64,000 nt of DNA, taken from contig NC_087068.1 in assembly GCF_963678635.1 (NCBI RefSeq), forward strand, positions 60,576,949 to 60,640,948, read 5' to 3'. Under the pieces are notes generated by a model that was given only the letters and a program-made list of their open reading frames with translations, did not search any database and was not told the DNA's origin. Shown one piece after another: positions 44,331-56,599 of the stretch. The stretch is from Symsagittifera roscoffensis. Its lineage: Eukaryota > Xenacoelomorpha > Acoela > Convolutidae. The number at the start of each line of letters is the position of its first letter. Position 1 is the stretch's first letter. A program made the translations under genes and the position numbers.

Positions 44331-45026
44331 TAAACAGAATAAAGATTATGGTCCGTTTGAAAATCAAACTCAAAACTGCTTTCCTCTAGAGAGGTACTGG
44401 GAAATACTTCTTGTATGAATGATGAAATTTTTGTTTCCAAAATTAGGGGCTTTATCACAAATCTCCAAAGAAGAATTTGTAAAAGCTCCGTACCAAAAAT
44501 GACTACTTTGATTGACACTCATTTTATTTTGTCAAAAATGACTTTGCGAGAGCGACTGATTTTTGACGCTCTTTCGGGAAATGACGCTGTTGTTCTACGC
44601 TTGGATTTCTTTTTCCACCTTCCAAGTTGGTCCACTTTGGTCCTACTAAGGAAAAAAAATTGTTTTTCGGTAGATATTATTTTATTCATATCTTTCGAGA
44701 AGCTAGAATATAACCGACTGTACTAGATAATATCGCTACCCAAACTAATGTTTCTTCACATGGATAAATTAATTCGAACGATTGCACATACTAGCATCAA
44801 AACTACAATGGCACAAAAAAAACTAAAAGAGATCAATTACATGTACGCCCAAACAATTTCTATGATTTTGTTCATATTTTTCTTCATAAAAATTGAATTT
44901 CCCTGAATTTACGGGCTTGTCACATTGATCATCCATCTTGATCCTTCACGTGACTCTAAAAACAACAAATTGACAATGAAATTTAATCAAAGTTTGAAAA
45001 TGTTAGTACAAAAAGATTATCATAAA

Positions 45027-45530
45027 TTAAAAATTGTTAAAAAAACATCGAGTCCTTCTTCCGTATGCAAATGCTTTTCTTTTCGCACAGTGAATAGTTT
45101 TTGCATGGAGAATTGGGTAGTTCCTACACCTACAGTCATATTCTTCAACTTCGAATATCGAAAACTGAACTTCAGGGCAAGCGTAGTCATCCAAATTAAA
45201 AATCATTGCTTCCAATCAATCTGACATAATCTTACATTTATTTAAAACAAGTTGCAAAAAACTCCATTTCTGTGGCTTCAAGCTTTTTCATTTTTTTTTT
45301 TCAAATTCAGTATATTTTTTGTAACCATTGCTCCAGGTGATTCCAAGACGATGCTGTGTACTCCAAAAAAGACTGGGGTGCTTGTTTGATTTTTTTTGGA
45401 GGATGAAATGATTATCCTACAGTGTGTCCATCCTTATAAACTCCTAACTCTTTATCTATATTATTTTCAATAAATTCAATATCCAAAACAACCAGACATA
45501 TTCTGTTAACTGTTTTCTCTGGAGCTTTTT
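45027..45530 (-). pseudogene. DnaQ-like exonuclease-type fragment, broken
   Basis: Minus-strand pieces: CLVVLDIEFIENNIDKELGV (DxE motif typical of 3'-5' exonucleases), then after a stop and a frameshift FHPPKK, and finally FNLDDYACPEVQ with IHCAKRKAFAYG at 45,215-45,027. I associate this motif order with an exonuclease-like ORF of virus-related mobile elements; the assignment is tentative. It is clearly decayed. Confidence 0.35.
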
Positions 45531-46600
45531 GGTTAAAATGATTCACAATCAAACAATGCATATACTGATGAAGCAAATACTTTAACGAAAACACAGAAAA
45601 ATAAGCCAGACTCGTGACCAAGAAAGCTTGAACTGGTAAGACAAGGTGCAACATAACTTTTTGTAGTAGATTTCACAGATCCAGGTGAGTCGTGTTAAAT
45701 TGCATCTAGTCTAAAGATTTTGGAATTTGCAAAAAAAATAGTCCAAACAGGAATTTCCACATCCAATTCGACCTCCAAAAGGAAGTTTTGGTCCATCCAA
45801 TTTGGATCTCCAAAAAGAAATCTAAGTCCGGGTCCAAAACAATACATGTACAGAAACGTAAGTATTTTGTTTTCGTATTTGACGGAAATTCTTGCTTTAT
45901 AATTTCAAAAATTCTTAGAATTTCATTCAATTTCAGTACGTTCATTTCCTACAGTGCATTCGTCAATAATGATGTCTCTACATAACCTAGTAAAGAGGGA
46001 AGTATATCGAGTAAGTAAGCATATTCTTCTGTCTGTACTTGTAAAGATTGATTAGTTTTCCATAGATTTCAACTTCTACGACATTCTAAGAGTTCTGTTT
46101 TTTGGTATCAGAGATGTATTTTACGTGAATTTTTCTTCTACCGTTATGCAGAGTCCACTCAAAAGGATATATTTGTGACTCTACGTCACAATTCTGCAAG
46201 TTTGGTAAAGTTTGTGATTCCATTATTGTTAGTGATTTTTTTGGGGTTTTTTCTTCAAGAACAATTTGAAAAAGTCCCAATTTATTGCGAAGTTTTAAGA
46301 TTAGTATTCTTGAGAAACAAACATTCCAGCTCAAACTGCTCAACTCGAATACAAAAAAAATTGATTTTGTGGATAAATAATTAATTAACAAGACAAAAAA
46401 ATCATAATTAACACAATTTATTGTGCATTGAAGTTCTCAACAAACAAAAAGTCTCCCAAAATAGTAATAACTTTAACAAATACTGGAAAATCAATAGAAA
46501 ATTGATTAGTGCTTTAAGCCGATTTTGATTGAGAGTATGTTTTGTCTGACTTTTCCTTAGTTATGCTACTTCTAAATAAACACTTCAGTGAGAAAAAATA
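45531..46600. other. Decayed spacer in the Polinton-like region
   Basis: Frames of 60-101 codons overlap on both strands without motifs. A short repeat of TCCAATT(C/T)G then CTCCAAAA lies at 45,762-45,815. No gene called. Confidence 0.35.
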
Positions 46601-46619
46601 CTCTTGATCCCATAATAGT

Positions 46620-47131
46620 TCAATTAATAAATATACAAAACATCACAAAGCGGTACTGAGTTTTACTATTATCAGCAAACATAAAACCTCTCAAAGTTTC
46701 GGACAGTTCCTTGAATTCTTTCAAAGTATAGTTGACATAGGCAACTTGTTTCATTGATCCATTCTCTTTTGCGGCGAACAGTCGAATCTGAATGTAGGGA
46801 TGTTTGTTAACATTGTACTTCTTGATCGTGACACAAATTTGTCTTCTTTTGTAAGTTGCTATGTAAAACACTTTGTTGCAGTTGACAAGCTCCTGATTCA
46901 TAGTTGACTCCTTGTCAGAAGTGAATTCCAGTATAGGAACGAGTCCAAGGTTTTCAGCATCGTGAATAATAGTATTTCTAATTGCCGAGAGTGCTTTTCC
47001 TCCTTTTTCACCAAGACAGACTTGTTGTCTTTTTTCGAATTGTCTTGAACATTTTTCTTGAACAATTGAAAGCAAGGTTCAAAATATTTTTTTTCCATTG
47101 TAGGATTGTTGGGACCAAGCAAATCTCCCAA
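46620..47131 (-). pseudogene. PC4-like single-strand DNA-binding protein, frameshifted
   Basis: The 3' part (46,620-47,075) reads NKVFYIATYKRRQICVTIKK, then IQIRLFAAKENG and YTLKEFKELSETL. This beta-strand run followed by a helix matches the layout of PC4-type ssDNA-binding domains. The upstream part lies in the next frame (47,131-46,898) and overlaps it, so a frameshift has occurred near 47,040. PC4-like proteins occur in some large DNA viruses and related elements, consistent with its neighbours. Confidence 0.4.
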
Positions 47132-48040
47132 TTCTTGTTTATTTTTTAAAAATTCAATATAATTGGGACTGGTGTCTACTCTTGAGTATATTTTTGAAAA
47201 ACAGACTGATCAGATAAAGAGAAATGAGAGAAATGATATTGAGATTATATGAAAATGGAAGTAAACAATATAAATCATTCAATTAACCCTTAAAAATATA
47301 GAACTATGATTGGAATTTTTGAGTGAAATTTCCAAATATGGAATTGTGTATGTATTAGTGTTTCTATTTAAATCAACAATTCTTAGCAAAAATCCTTGTT
47401 CCAGATGGCTGCAGCTGTGTATGAAGCTCTTCCCAGCTTTTATTCCGATTATTGTCAAAACTTGCTATTTATTTCCGTTTCCAGTGATTTAAGGAAAAAT
47501 ATACAATAACCAATAATTTTTGTGTCTCCCACAAGTAACCCACAATTCTTACTGTTATTTGGAAAAATGTAGGTTCCACATACATTTGATTGGTTCATAT
47601 TTCGATCATTTTTTACTACGGTTGGGTAATTTTTAATTTACATCGACTGTCTTTACAGATTTTATTCGAATGTTAACTCATCAACTGGCGTAGTTTTCAA
47701 TCAACTTGACCGCGCTGTTCATCACAATTTGAAATGGAAAGGATCATAAAAATGCCAAGTGGTGCAATGAAAAGACTGTTTCGCAAAAAACTCAAATATC
47801 ACTTTTTATGTTCTAACCAGAAACTAGCTTCCACACAAACAATTGGTTCAGCTTTTCTAGAAAGAAATCTTAAAGTACAAAATTCAAAATATGATCATGA
47901 TTTGATAAAAACAATTTACTGTTTTAAATGGTGATTATGGATTTTTAAATAGTGATCATGTCACTTTTTTAATAAAAATTTTTTGATAATCCATCTATTT
48001 TGTCTAATATGTTTAAGAAATTACCAAAATTACCAAAAAA
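47132..48040. other. AT-rich spacer
   Basis: Nothing supportable was found. Plus-strand frames of 60 and 66 codons (47,310 and 47,734) lack motifs. Confidence 0.4.
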
Positions 48041-48049
48041 ACTCACAGT

Positions 48050-48545
48050 TGCCAAAAAATTTGCGAAAAGCATTTCAAACATGTAAGAAAAATGTAATGT
48101 AACTTTTGAATTTCAAGAAGTTGCAAAACACGTTTCGAAAAGTCCGAAAAGTGTATGAATACTTTTGACAAAATGCGAAAAACGTTTCACTTTTTTCAAC
48201 AAGTTATAAAAAAAATGTTTCAATTTTTTTGATAAAATGCGAAAAGTGCATGCATTTTTTTGACAAAATGCGAAATATGAAGAAAAAGTTTTCAATTTTT
48301 TTTTTGACAAGACGCGAAAGTGTTTCACTTGTTTTAACAAGATGCGAAAAGTGTCTCATTTTTTTGACAAGATGCGAAAGTGTTTCACTTTTTTTAACAG
48401 GATGCAAAAAGTTTTTCACTTTTTTCCTACAAATGCGAAAAGTGTTTCACTTTTTCGACAAAATGCAAAAAGTGTTTTACTTTTTTCGATGAAATGGGAA
48501 AAGTGTTTCAATTTTTTCTACAAAGTGCTAAAAGTGTGTACAAGA
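48050..48545 (+). repeat. Minisatellite, about 28-32-bp unit
   Basis: Units of the type TTTTTTGACAAAATGCGAAA followed by AGTGTTTCAC repeat about 15 times with variants (GACAAGATGC, GACAAAATGC, AACAGGATGC). The 60-125-codon frames on both strands here are repeat translations, not genes. Confidence 0.85.
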
Positions 48546-48795
48546 TGCAAAAACCGTTGGAAGACTTTTTACTTGTGTATAATTTTTCTAGTGTTTTTCC
48601 GAACATGTGTGCAAAATTATTCGACTTTCTTAACATATGTGCGAGTTCGGAGCACTAAATTAATTTCTAATTGTTTTTCAATGGTTTACCCTGATCCTCT
48701 CATCTATTCTCATAATTAAAATCCGATTGAAGGAAATAAATAATTACAGAAAACGAAGTCAATACCAAACAACAATTCTTTATAAAAACAATTAA

Positions 48796-49287
48796 TCAAA
48801 AAGCTGTCGAGCAACAGAAACGTTCTGGAGGTTCTCTATAGAAGCAGAGCTGGACGAGGGTCCATTGCTGTTTTTTTTGTTGAGCTGGAGGTTTCATTGG
48901 TTCTGAGAAACCCTCATCTTCATCTATTGTGATGGGGTTTTCGGCAGATCCTGCCTCCTCCCGAGGAAAGAGGAAGTCGTCGACTGGTTGAGCTAAAAAC
49001 CTTGAGACAGGAATCTCGGGGTAGTTCATTTCTACATGATCAGAAACTTCATCCATCATTTGCATTGTTCCAAGTTGGTTCTTCGTGATGGGGAATTGCA
49101 TCAAACGATGTTCATTGAAATCCCATCGCATCACTTCCATCATGTGCCAGACTTGGGTTGGGATGTCCATTCGTGCCAGAAAAACTCCATAGTTTGTTTC
49201 TCGCACTTGAATTTGTCCTAGATCAGGCGGAAATTCTACAGAGTACATTAGATTGCTGTTTTGCACTGAGAAGAGCAATTTGAGCAA
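48796..49287 (-). CDS. Unrecognised intact ORF, 163 codons, of the Polinton-like element
   Basis: An open frame with good codon texture and higher G+C than its flanks. It reads MYSVEFPPDLGQIQVRET, then MDIPTQVWHMMEVMRWDFN, VSRFLAQPVDDFLFP and an acidic ENPITIDEDEG patch near the C-terminus. The acidic patch with a hydrophobic core resembles a SUMO-interacting type motif (inference only). No signal peptide or membrane segment is visible. It is the best-preserved gene in this decayed region and lies divergent to the polymerase relic, across the CAATC-motif region. Confidence 0.55.
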   Translation of the reverse strand: MLKLLFSVQNSNLMYSVEFPPDLGQIQVRETNYGVFLARMDIPTQVWHMMEVMRWDFNEHRLMQFPITKNQLGTMQMMDEVSDHVEMNYPEIPVSRFLAQPVDDFLFPREEAGSAENPITIDEDEGFSEPMKPPAQQKKQQWTLVQLCFYREPPERFCCSTAF

Positions 49288-50730
49288 TAAACTGAGTTAT
49301 AGAATAAAAAAAAAAGAAAGAGCTGAGAGAGGGGTAGCTGACAGAAGATAAGTTGAATTTTATGTATTTAGATCTGGGAGAGTAGGTAGTTGTTGGTGGT
49401 TAAGTTGAAAATAAAATGAAATTTAGTTAGGAATTAGGGGTACCTTAAACTCGAATGTGTGGGTTTGACCAATCAGAATGGATTTTCCTTATTTGGATTG
49501 TAGTCGTGTCCAATCAGATTTCAGCTTCCTTTTATGACATTCTTGGATAAAAATCGTGTTCAATCGGAAACAAAGCTCCATTTTGGATCTTTTCGTTTCC
49601 AATCACAAAAACATTCATTTTTGTTCTGGTTGTCGTACCCAATCAGAGAAAATGTTAAGGACTTAAATCTTCCAAGTAAGTGAAAATATACACAAAATCA
49701 ATTGCAAAATTAAATGACCAAAAATTGTTTGCTGTAGAAGTAAGAAATATTGCCGATCAAAGTAACAAAAAAAATTAATAAAAAAAACACCTCTGCTTTT
49801 TTTCATCAAATTAATTGAGTTTTTTGTGTATAATAGATGATAAATTGGTAATTTTAGAGTAAATAGTCAATTTTTTTTTATTTTTATGTAATTTTGGGAG
49901 GATAACTCATATTTGACAAATTTTTCAAAGCAAACCTCTGGAAACCTGATTACAAACCGAATCAAGCAGGATTTGAACTTTGAAAATCATTAAAGAAATG
50001 AAGGACAAGAGAACTTTGCAGGGAAGTTTTTACAAATTTGAGTTTTGGGCAGGGGATAAAAAGAGTTTTTCATATGTTTTTGTACAATTTTTTGTTTATA
50101 GTCAAATTCTCGAAAATAAACAAAATTTCTTTCCTTGTTAGGTGCAAATCAGCCGTAGGTTTAAAACTTTGATACGCAATATGTTGATCAAAAATAAACT
50201 CTTTGATTGAATAAGTTTCTCTGAAGAGACCTTTACTTAGTCGGATAACTCTATTTTGTAAAAAAAGTCCAGAAAAATATGAGAAAAGTAAGAGTCAACA
50301 TCTACTTTTTAATAAGAAAATGAATTGCAATTTTTGTTTTTTCTTTTAAAGTAACTCGAGGAAATTCGAGCGTTTTTGATAGACATTTTTCAAATAATTA
50401 ATAATTTTTTTTAAATATTAAACAGTTCACTTTTCGAAAATGCTGGAACTTGATTGGCTGATTTTCAACAAACAGTGATACATAAAAGAAAATTCTGGTT
50501 GATTAATTTTCTCTAAGTATTAGTAAATAAAACTCTTTTCACTCAGATGTTCTTTTACATTGAAAGCAATTGCTCTAAGCTTTTCACAACTAATTGAAAA
50601 TTTTTTCAATATTTTTGAACTATTCAAAGTAAGTATAATTTAATATTTTTCGGGACAATTTAAATCTCCGATTTTAGTAGGTACAACGTATTTTTATTCA
50701 ATTCTGCTGCAAGCTAAATATCCCACTTTT
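49288..50730. promoter_or_regulatory. Divergent intergenic region with five spaced CAATC boxes
   Basis: CCAATC or TCAATC occurs at 49,469, 49,510, 49,560, 49,599 and 49,639, spaced 39-50 bp apart and always in the same orientation. CCAAT boxes bind NF-Y-type factors in animal promoters. The cluster lies about 180 bp upstream of the minus-strand ORF start. The rest to 50,730 is AT-rich with no gene. Confidence 0.45.
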
Positions 50731-50734
50731 TTCA

Positions 50735-53700
50735 GATGGCAACACTCAGCAAGAATGAGAAAGTGAAATGCGAGGAATGTATGTTCGTCAAAATGCTGCC
50801 CGACATCGCAAGAGTTGCGTGCCAGGTATAATTTCTTGTCCGGAATGTAATTATTTTACTCAGAACCAGCAAAAAAAAAATTCCGTACGAGCAAGAAGCA
50901 CGTAAACTCAACCCAAAAGTCAACAAAGTATGTATCGTGAGAGAAAGAATTTCCCAGCTACTATTCACTTCAACAACATCGCAAGAAAGATCACGGGTTG
51001 AAGGCGAGGAAAACTAGCGATTCTGTAGCTGATTTTAATGAAATCTTGGAAAACGAGGGGGATAGTGATCAGCTTCGAGATTAGTTGAATGCCTGTCAAC
51101 ACTTCTTGACAGATTCGGAGATGGAAAATGGACGCCACAAAGTATTCAATTTTTTGAACTTTCAAAACTAGATCCTAATCTAGTTTATGAAAATCAGGAT
51201 CAATTCTTTGAAAAAATATGTGCAGCAAAAATCAAGATGTGCAGGAATCATAGATTGTGCAGGATTTGTGCTAGGCAATATAGAATTGGGTGAATATCGT
51301 TATTTCTACGCTCATGAAAATAACACCCTCTTTGATAAATCCATACTGCTTTGTACAGAAGCAGACTTGAAGACTTTACAGAACAAGGTCAATAAGCAAA
51401 ATATCATTGAAATTTGTACACAAGAGAGACAAAATACGAAATGGCGATTCAAGCTGATCACTAATGTGACAATTTTTGCTGCCCTACTGAAAAACGTACC
51501 CATGGGTTGTCCATCTTCTGTGATTCCCGAACTACTTCTGATTAATCACCAGGTTAATTGTTTGATTTCGGATGCGCACACGCAACAACCATACAACTTG
51601 CAGTTCATTTACATGGAACAACTAAACTTAAAACATCCACCTCCATGATTTTTAATGCTTTTCTTGAAAAAGTGGGCTGTGATCCAAAACAATTTCGTGG
51701 AGTTTCGATGGATAATTTACCAAAAGTTGAAGATAAGTAGAGAAAAACATCTTTCTCTACGATATCGACCTTGAGGACGGAGATTTTGTGGGAGAATTAG
51801 CTCGGAGAAGTATTGGTAAATTCGAGAATACAGTGAAATTTCTGCAAAACAACAACCACAATTTCTACGTCAATAACAACGACAACTTCTTCGAACGATT
51901 CCGATGCCCAACTTGCGATACATTTTTCCACAAAGCAGACAATTTCAACCGCCATCTTCTCTGTTGCAGGGAGCGAATCGAAAACCTTTAGCCCAAAACG
52001 GTTTACGCTCTACGAAAGACTTTGTTGGAAAGTTTGGATGGGTGCAAAAATGAGTACACCAAAGAACAAACATTATTCAGAAATGTCGCTGTATTTGACT
52101 TTGATTCAATTTGCGTGCCATCTGAAGAACTTAAACCAACCAAAACAATAACTCGGATCGGGAATCATGAACCTACTTCAGTGTCAATTTCACCCAATTT
52201 ACTTGACAAACTCATTTTTTTGTGTGACAAAGATCTCCAATCCCCCATTATCTACTCTGTCGCAAACTTGGAAATGTTGGCGGAAGAAAATAAAACCCTA
52301 ATGCGATCAAAGTTTCTGGAATTGAAAATAACACCATAACCGACTACACACGATTTTCAACATCCTTAATGAACGAGGCAGTTTCAATAAGAGTGAAGCA
52401 TGCGAGTACGCAGACGAATGTATTGAGGATGAGGAAGAAACAGACGCATCCACGCACTTTCTCAGAATCCAAAAAATTCAATTGATTGATGTGATGCAAC
52501 ATCTAGAGAGATAAGCCAATACTCTACCAGTATTTGGATTCAAGAGAGGTCAGTATGATATAAATTTCATTCAATCATACCTCATTCCCTACCTCATCAA
52601 AAAAAAAAGAATTGAATCTTCAGTTATCAAGAAAGCAAACGACCTCAGTCTTCGGATCTGGATATGTTCAGCTTCTGGATATAATGAAGTTTTTGGGTAG
52701 AGCTACTACTTTAGACTCTTCTCTAGAAGCTTAAAAAGCCAGTGCGATCAAATGATACTTTCCGTACGTCTGGTTTGATATTCCCAGCAAGCTTTATGAC
52801 CAACAACTGCCCTCGTATGATGACTTCTACAGCAAACTGAAGATAAAGAGTTCGATGGTTATCAAAAACTTCTTAACACTGGGATAACTGAAGAACACGC
52901 CTTGAAAAAACTCGGCCTCAGCACCAAACCACCTACGGGATTGGAAAACAACAACTACCTTAAATCTATCTGGAACAGGAAAAGATGAGAACATTTCGCG
53001 AATTTCTACGGTGGTATAACAACAAGAATGTTGTTTTTACCATTGATGCTATGCAGAAAAAGATCGAATTTTACCATGACAAATGCATAGACATGTTAAA
53101 GCTTGGCTGCACACAACCGAATCTAGCAAATATCTGTCTGCACAAATCAACCGACTATAAGTTTTACCCAATCTTTTCGAGTGATAGTGACTTGCTTGAA
53201 AAAAACGGGAAATTAGACTTGTGGGCCCTCAATTGTTTTCACAAGGGAAGCAGTAGCCTATGAAACCTTTACTGGAAAATCAAACAATTTGGGTAAAGCA
53301 ATCGTTGGTATTGATGCTAGTCAGCTCTATCCTTATTCTGTTGTTCAGGATATGCCCACAGGTTTGTATACGAGATGGGACGACGATGAAGAAACACAAA
53401 AATTCAAGGCAATGCAAAATCGAGTTCGAACCTTTGAAAATATGGTCGTACCATACTTTCAGGCCACCAGAACTGAAAGTAAAATTGAGAGTTACTACAC
53501 TACAGGAAAACAGAAAGAAACAAATAGATTGCTTCAGTGTTGATGATTGTTGCAACCCTTGTTAGACTGTATTTCGTCCTTATCAAGAAGCTATACCGAG
53601 CCTAACTTATGATGAGTCAGCATTGTTCAGACTGATTTTAGTCGAAGACAGATGTTAATTGATCTGAACGACTGCTCTGATCGACAGATTTGCAGCAAAA
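50735..53700 (+). pseudogene. Protein-primed family B DNA polymerase relic (Polinton/adintovirus-like)
   Basis: Starts MATLSKNEKVKCEEC with Cys/His pairs (ISCPECNYF and later RFRCPTCDTFFHKADNF), i.e. an N-terminal zinc-finger section. An exonuclease-type NVAVFDFDSICVPSEE follows at about 52,085, then EFLRWYNNKNVVF and DMLKLGCTQPNLANICLH at 52,990-53,150, and the motif-A-like VGIDASQLYPYSVVQDMPTG at about 53,304. These are the ordered landmarks of polB proteins of Polinton-type elements. Numerous frameshifts and stops break it into at least seven pieces. The C-terminal catalytic motif (YGDTDS type) was not found, so the gene is also truncated. Confidence 0.75.
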
Positions 53701-54130
53701 CTATCGCTTTGTATTTCCAGAAAACTCTCCGCATCCCTCTTTTTGTAGGCGACGACTTAATCTAATTCAAATCGTCATTGATTGTGCATATCACACTGTA
53801 TCGAGAAACAGTAATTGTGTTACTCCAGACATTCTTCCTGGAGCTCCATTTTCGATCCACCTCCTTGAGCTAATTATCATATGATAGTTTCCCTGAGCTC
53901 CATTTACAAAAACTAAGAGTCTCCATTTTGCTTGCAAATGAGTTTTTATGACACCCCGTTGGCAGTTTACCTCATTTGGTATTACCTTCCATATTGTTAT
54001 TTTCATATGGTTCAAGGTCGACTCTGACTGGTTCCTCCTGCAGTAGCAGGCTCACGTAGCGTTTCGATACTACTATGCCAAACCATTGGCTGCATTGTTC
54101 AGACTAATTTTAGTCGAAGACAGATATTAA
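53623..54130 (+). repeat. Direct repeat pair of 40 bp
   Basis: CATTGTTCAGACT(G/A)ATTTT then AGTCGAAGACAGAT(G/A)TTAA occurs at 53,623 and 54,091, 468 bp apart. It may mark the border between the polymerase relic and the Ty3-like relic, or remnants of an LTR. Confidence 0.6.
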
Positions 54131-54699
54131 GGGCAATCGTTGCTCTGTGTGCCTATACTCTTATCGCTGTTCGAGTCCGCGGAACAAATTTCTTGTTCCG
54201 AATCATTGATTACAGCCTAAATCAGTGGTGAGTCGAACGTCTGAAAGTGAATGTCTGAAAGTGAATGTCAGAAAGTGAACCTATGTTTTCTTCGAACCTA
54301 ACCTGCCTCTTCTCGCAAGGTTTCTTATCAAACTACTTAAGGTATCAGAGGAGACCATATGCAGATTGACTCTCATATAATTTTTATCGTTCTAATGACG
54401 TTTTGATGAAATGATTGGAATATTCTCGCTGAGCGCTAACGAGGTTATTGCTGTCGCCCGCTCTGCGTATTCATTGTTTCCGTCTATTCCAAACAATCTA
54501 CCTGACATCCGCATCACCACTTCCACCCTTCTGTCTAACAATGAATAGCCAGCCCAAGGTCACCGGGTTTTTTTTTGGTCAGGAAAAATATATCGACTGC
54601 ATTTCCCATCTGTAGTTCAGGGTGATTAATCAGCTTGTCGATGAAAGTGTTTCGAAGGTGTCTGAGAGTAGCGATTTTATCTAAGCCTGGTTGGCTTCC

Positions 54700-55055
54700 T
54701 GCTGTTCCAACCTCTCATAAAATCGGGTCTTCTTGCTGAGGCTGTCAGTGTACTGGTGCGAATTGAATCAGCTGGTCGGATTATCCAACGACCAATGTAT
54801 TCTGGTCCATTGAGCACTTCTTCAACCAGGACAAGGCTGTGCAACCAGACAGAGCAGGTTTTCTTTCGGATTTTTGCCCGACATAAATTATTTCTGTGCG
54901 AACATACACCTCACTTCCATGTCCGATGGGACCGATAACGCTAGTTCCATTCTATTTTTGTCTACTGCAGTTCTCGTTTTACTCCAACTTCTTGTATTTT
55001 TTGCGTATCGGTTGCTGCACTAGATACAGTTTGTGTCCATGCCCTCTCAGAATGT
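54700..55055 (-). pseudogene. RNase H fragment, second unit
   Basis: Nucleotide alignment with 56,127-56,470 identifies this as the duplicated RNase H portion. Its own frames are too broken to translate meaningfully. Confidence 0.4.
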
Positions 55056-55181
55056 ATGCATACCCTTTTGCGAATCCTAATGGGAACCTTCCACGTCAGT
55101 GCGACAACTGGCCTCACTCATTTCTTATCCACGATACTGCCTAGGTAAATACTGCTCCCTGAGAATTTTGCCCTTAGAGGG

Positions 55182-55570
55182 TTAGTATTTTAAATCTGCT
55201 CTTTTCTTACAGTCAAAAAATTCATTTAGCCTGTCACTGAGATCCTTCAAGGTGGTAGCCGCTATCACCACTTCACGAAGTTTACTTACTTCGTTAAAAG
55301 CTAGCTTAAGGTTGTGCAAAGAGTCTCTGAAAGGCCGCTGTCGCATTGCACACGCCGATGGACTTTCTCTTCCACTGGCGAAAACCCAACTCAGACTCAA
55401 AATCCATCTTCTCTGTTGTTTTTGCAGGGGCACTGGCCAAAAGGCAGAATAGAGTTTATGAACTTGACCTCCCCAAAATTCGACAGGCTATCATTTATGT
55501 GCCTTCTCTATCATCATAGCGTTGAGGTAGAGAAGGTCAAACAAAAATCTCAATTTCGCCTTCTCTTCTA
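55182..55570 (-). pseudogene. Ty3-like RT fragment, second unit
   Basis: The frame contains VVIAATTLKDLSDRLNEFFD and CKKRADLK, the segment just after the RT active-site box in Ty3-like elements; the expected YIDD before it is degenerate. Sequence to 55,570 continues the match to the first unit. Confidence 0.55.
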
Positions 55571-56126
55571 GGCCATGCTGACTCAACAACTCCAAAGCAA
55601 TTTACAGGGCACAGTCAAGATTTAATTGACCTAGATTTTATCTCTGCTCGACAAGCTTTTTTGTAGGACTTTTCTGTTGACGTTTTGATGAATTGATCCG
55701 AGCATTATCGCTGACTGCCAACGAGGTAATCACTGTCATCCGCTCTATGTAGTCATTTTTTACTTATCTTACTAACAATCTACCCAGGATCCGCATCACC
55801 ACTTTTACAAATCTGAGTCGCAAGGTCTTTTTTACTCAGGATCTTCAATTCGACTGAATTTAACACCTTTAGTTCAGAGTGTCTAGTCATTTTGTCAAAT
55901 AAAGTGTTTCGTAATTGTCTGAGAGTCGTTCTTGTATCTCAGCCTTGTTGTATTCATGCCGTTCCAACCTCTCATTAAATTGGATCTTCTTGCTTAGGAT
56001 GTCAGTGTCCTGGTGCTTTACATGTTTCCTGTAACCGACTACCACATCGAACCAGCTGGTCAGAGTAAGCAACGGCCATTGCTGTTTTTTGGTCCATTGA
56101 GTACTTCTTCAACCAAGACAAGGCTC

Positions 56127-56459
56127 TTAGAAGAGAATGGGCGATTTTTTTTTAAATTTTCGCTTGGCATATTTTATCTCTCTGTTACCCAATACCTTAC
56201 TTCTATGTGTGATAGGACGGATAACGCTAGTTCCATTCAAATTTTTTTCTGCTGAAAAGTTCCAGAAATGGTAATCCTTGAAGCAAGAGTGTTTGTGATG
56301 CAGTATTCGGGACGCAGTATCCTTGTTCCTGAGGCAATATTCTGTAGATGGCGTTATTAAGGTATAGCTTATTTCTGCAGACTTACATAAAACTGCTGCC
56401 TTGCACAGATGTCGTTTTACGTTCTCGAAAGTCGCATGAGCCTCCTCATTCCACTCCAA
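56127..56459 (-). pseudogene. Ty3-like RNase H fragment, first unit
   Basis: MEWNEEAHATFENVKRHLC and AAVLCKSA correspond to the start of the RNase H domain (W..E...F..LK..L), followed by decayed sequence ending in a ...LGNREIKYAKRKF motif typical of the later conserved helix. The frame is open for 110 codons. Confidence 0.6.
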
Positions 56460-56599
56460 CTTCTTGCACTTATCTATGCCCTTTCACAATGTATGTATAC
56501 TCTTTCGCGAATCCTATGAAGCTCATCATGTGCGCCTTTTCTGGGAACCATTCTCGCCTCAGTTCATTCTCGTCAACGATACCGCCCAGGTAACTTTAC

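Noticed and set aside
48113-48719. Several overlapping 60-125-codon frames on both strands
   Set aside because: They are translations of a 28-32-bp minisatellite; low complexity and open on both strands.
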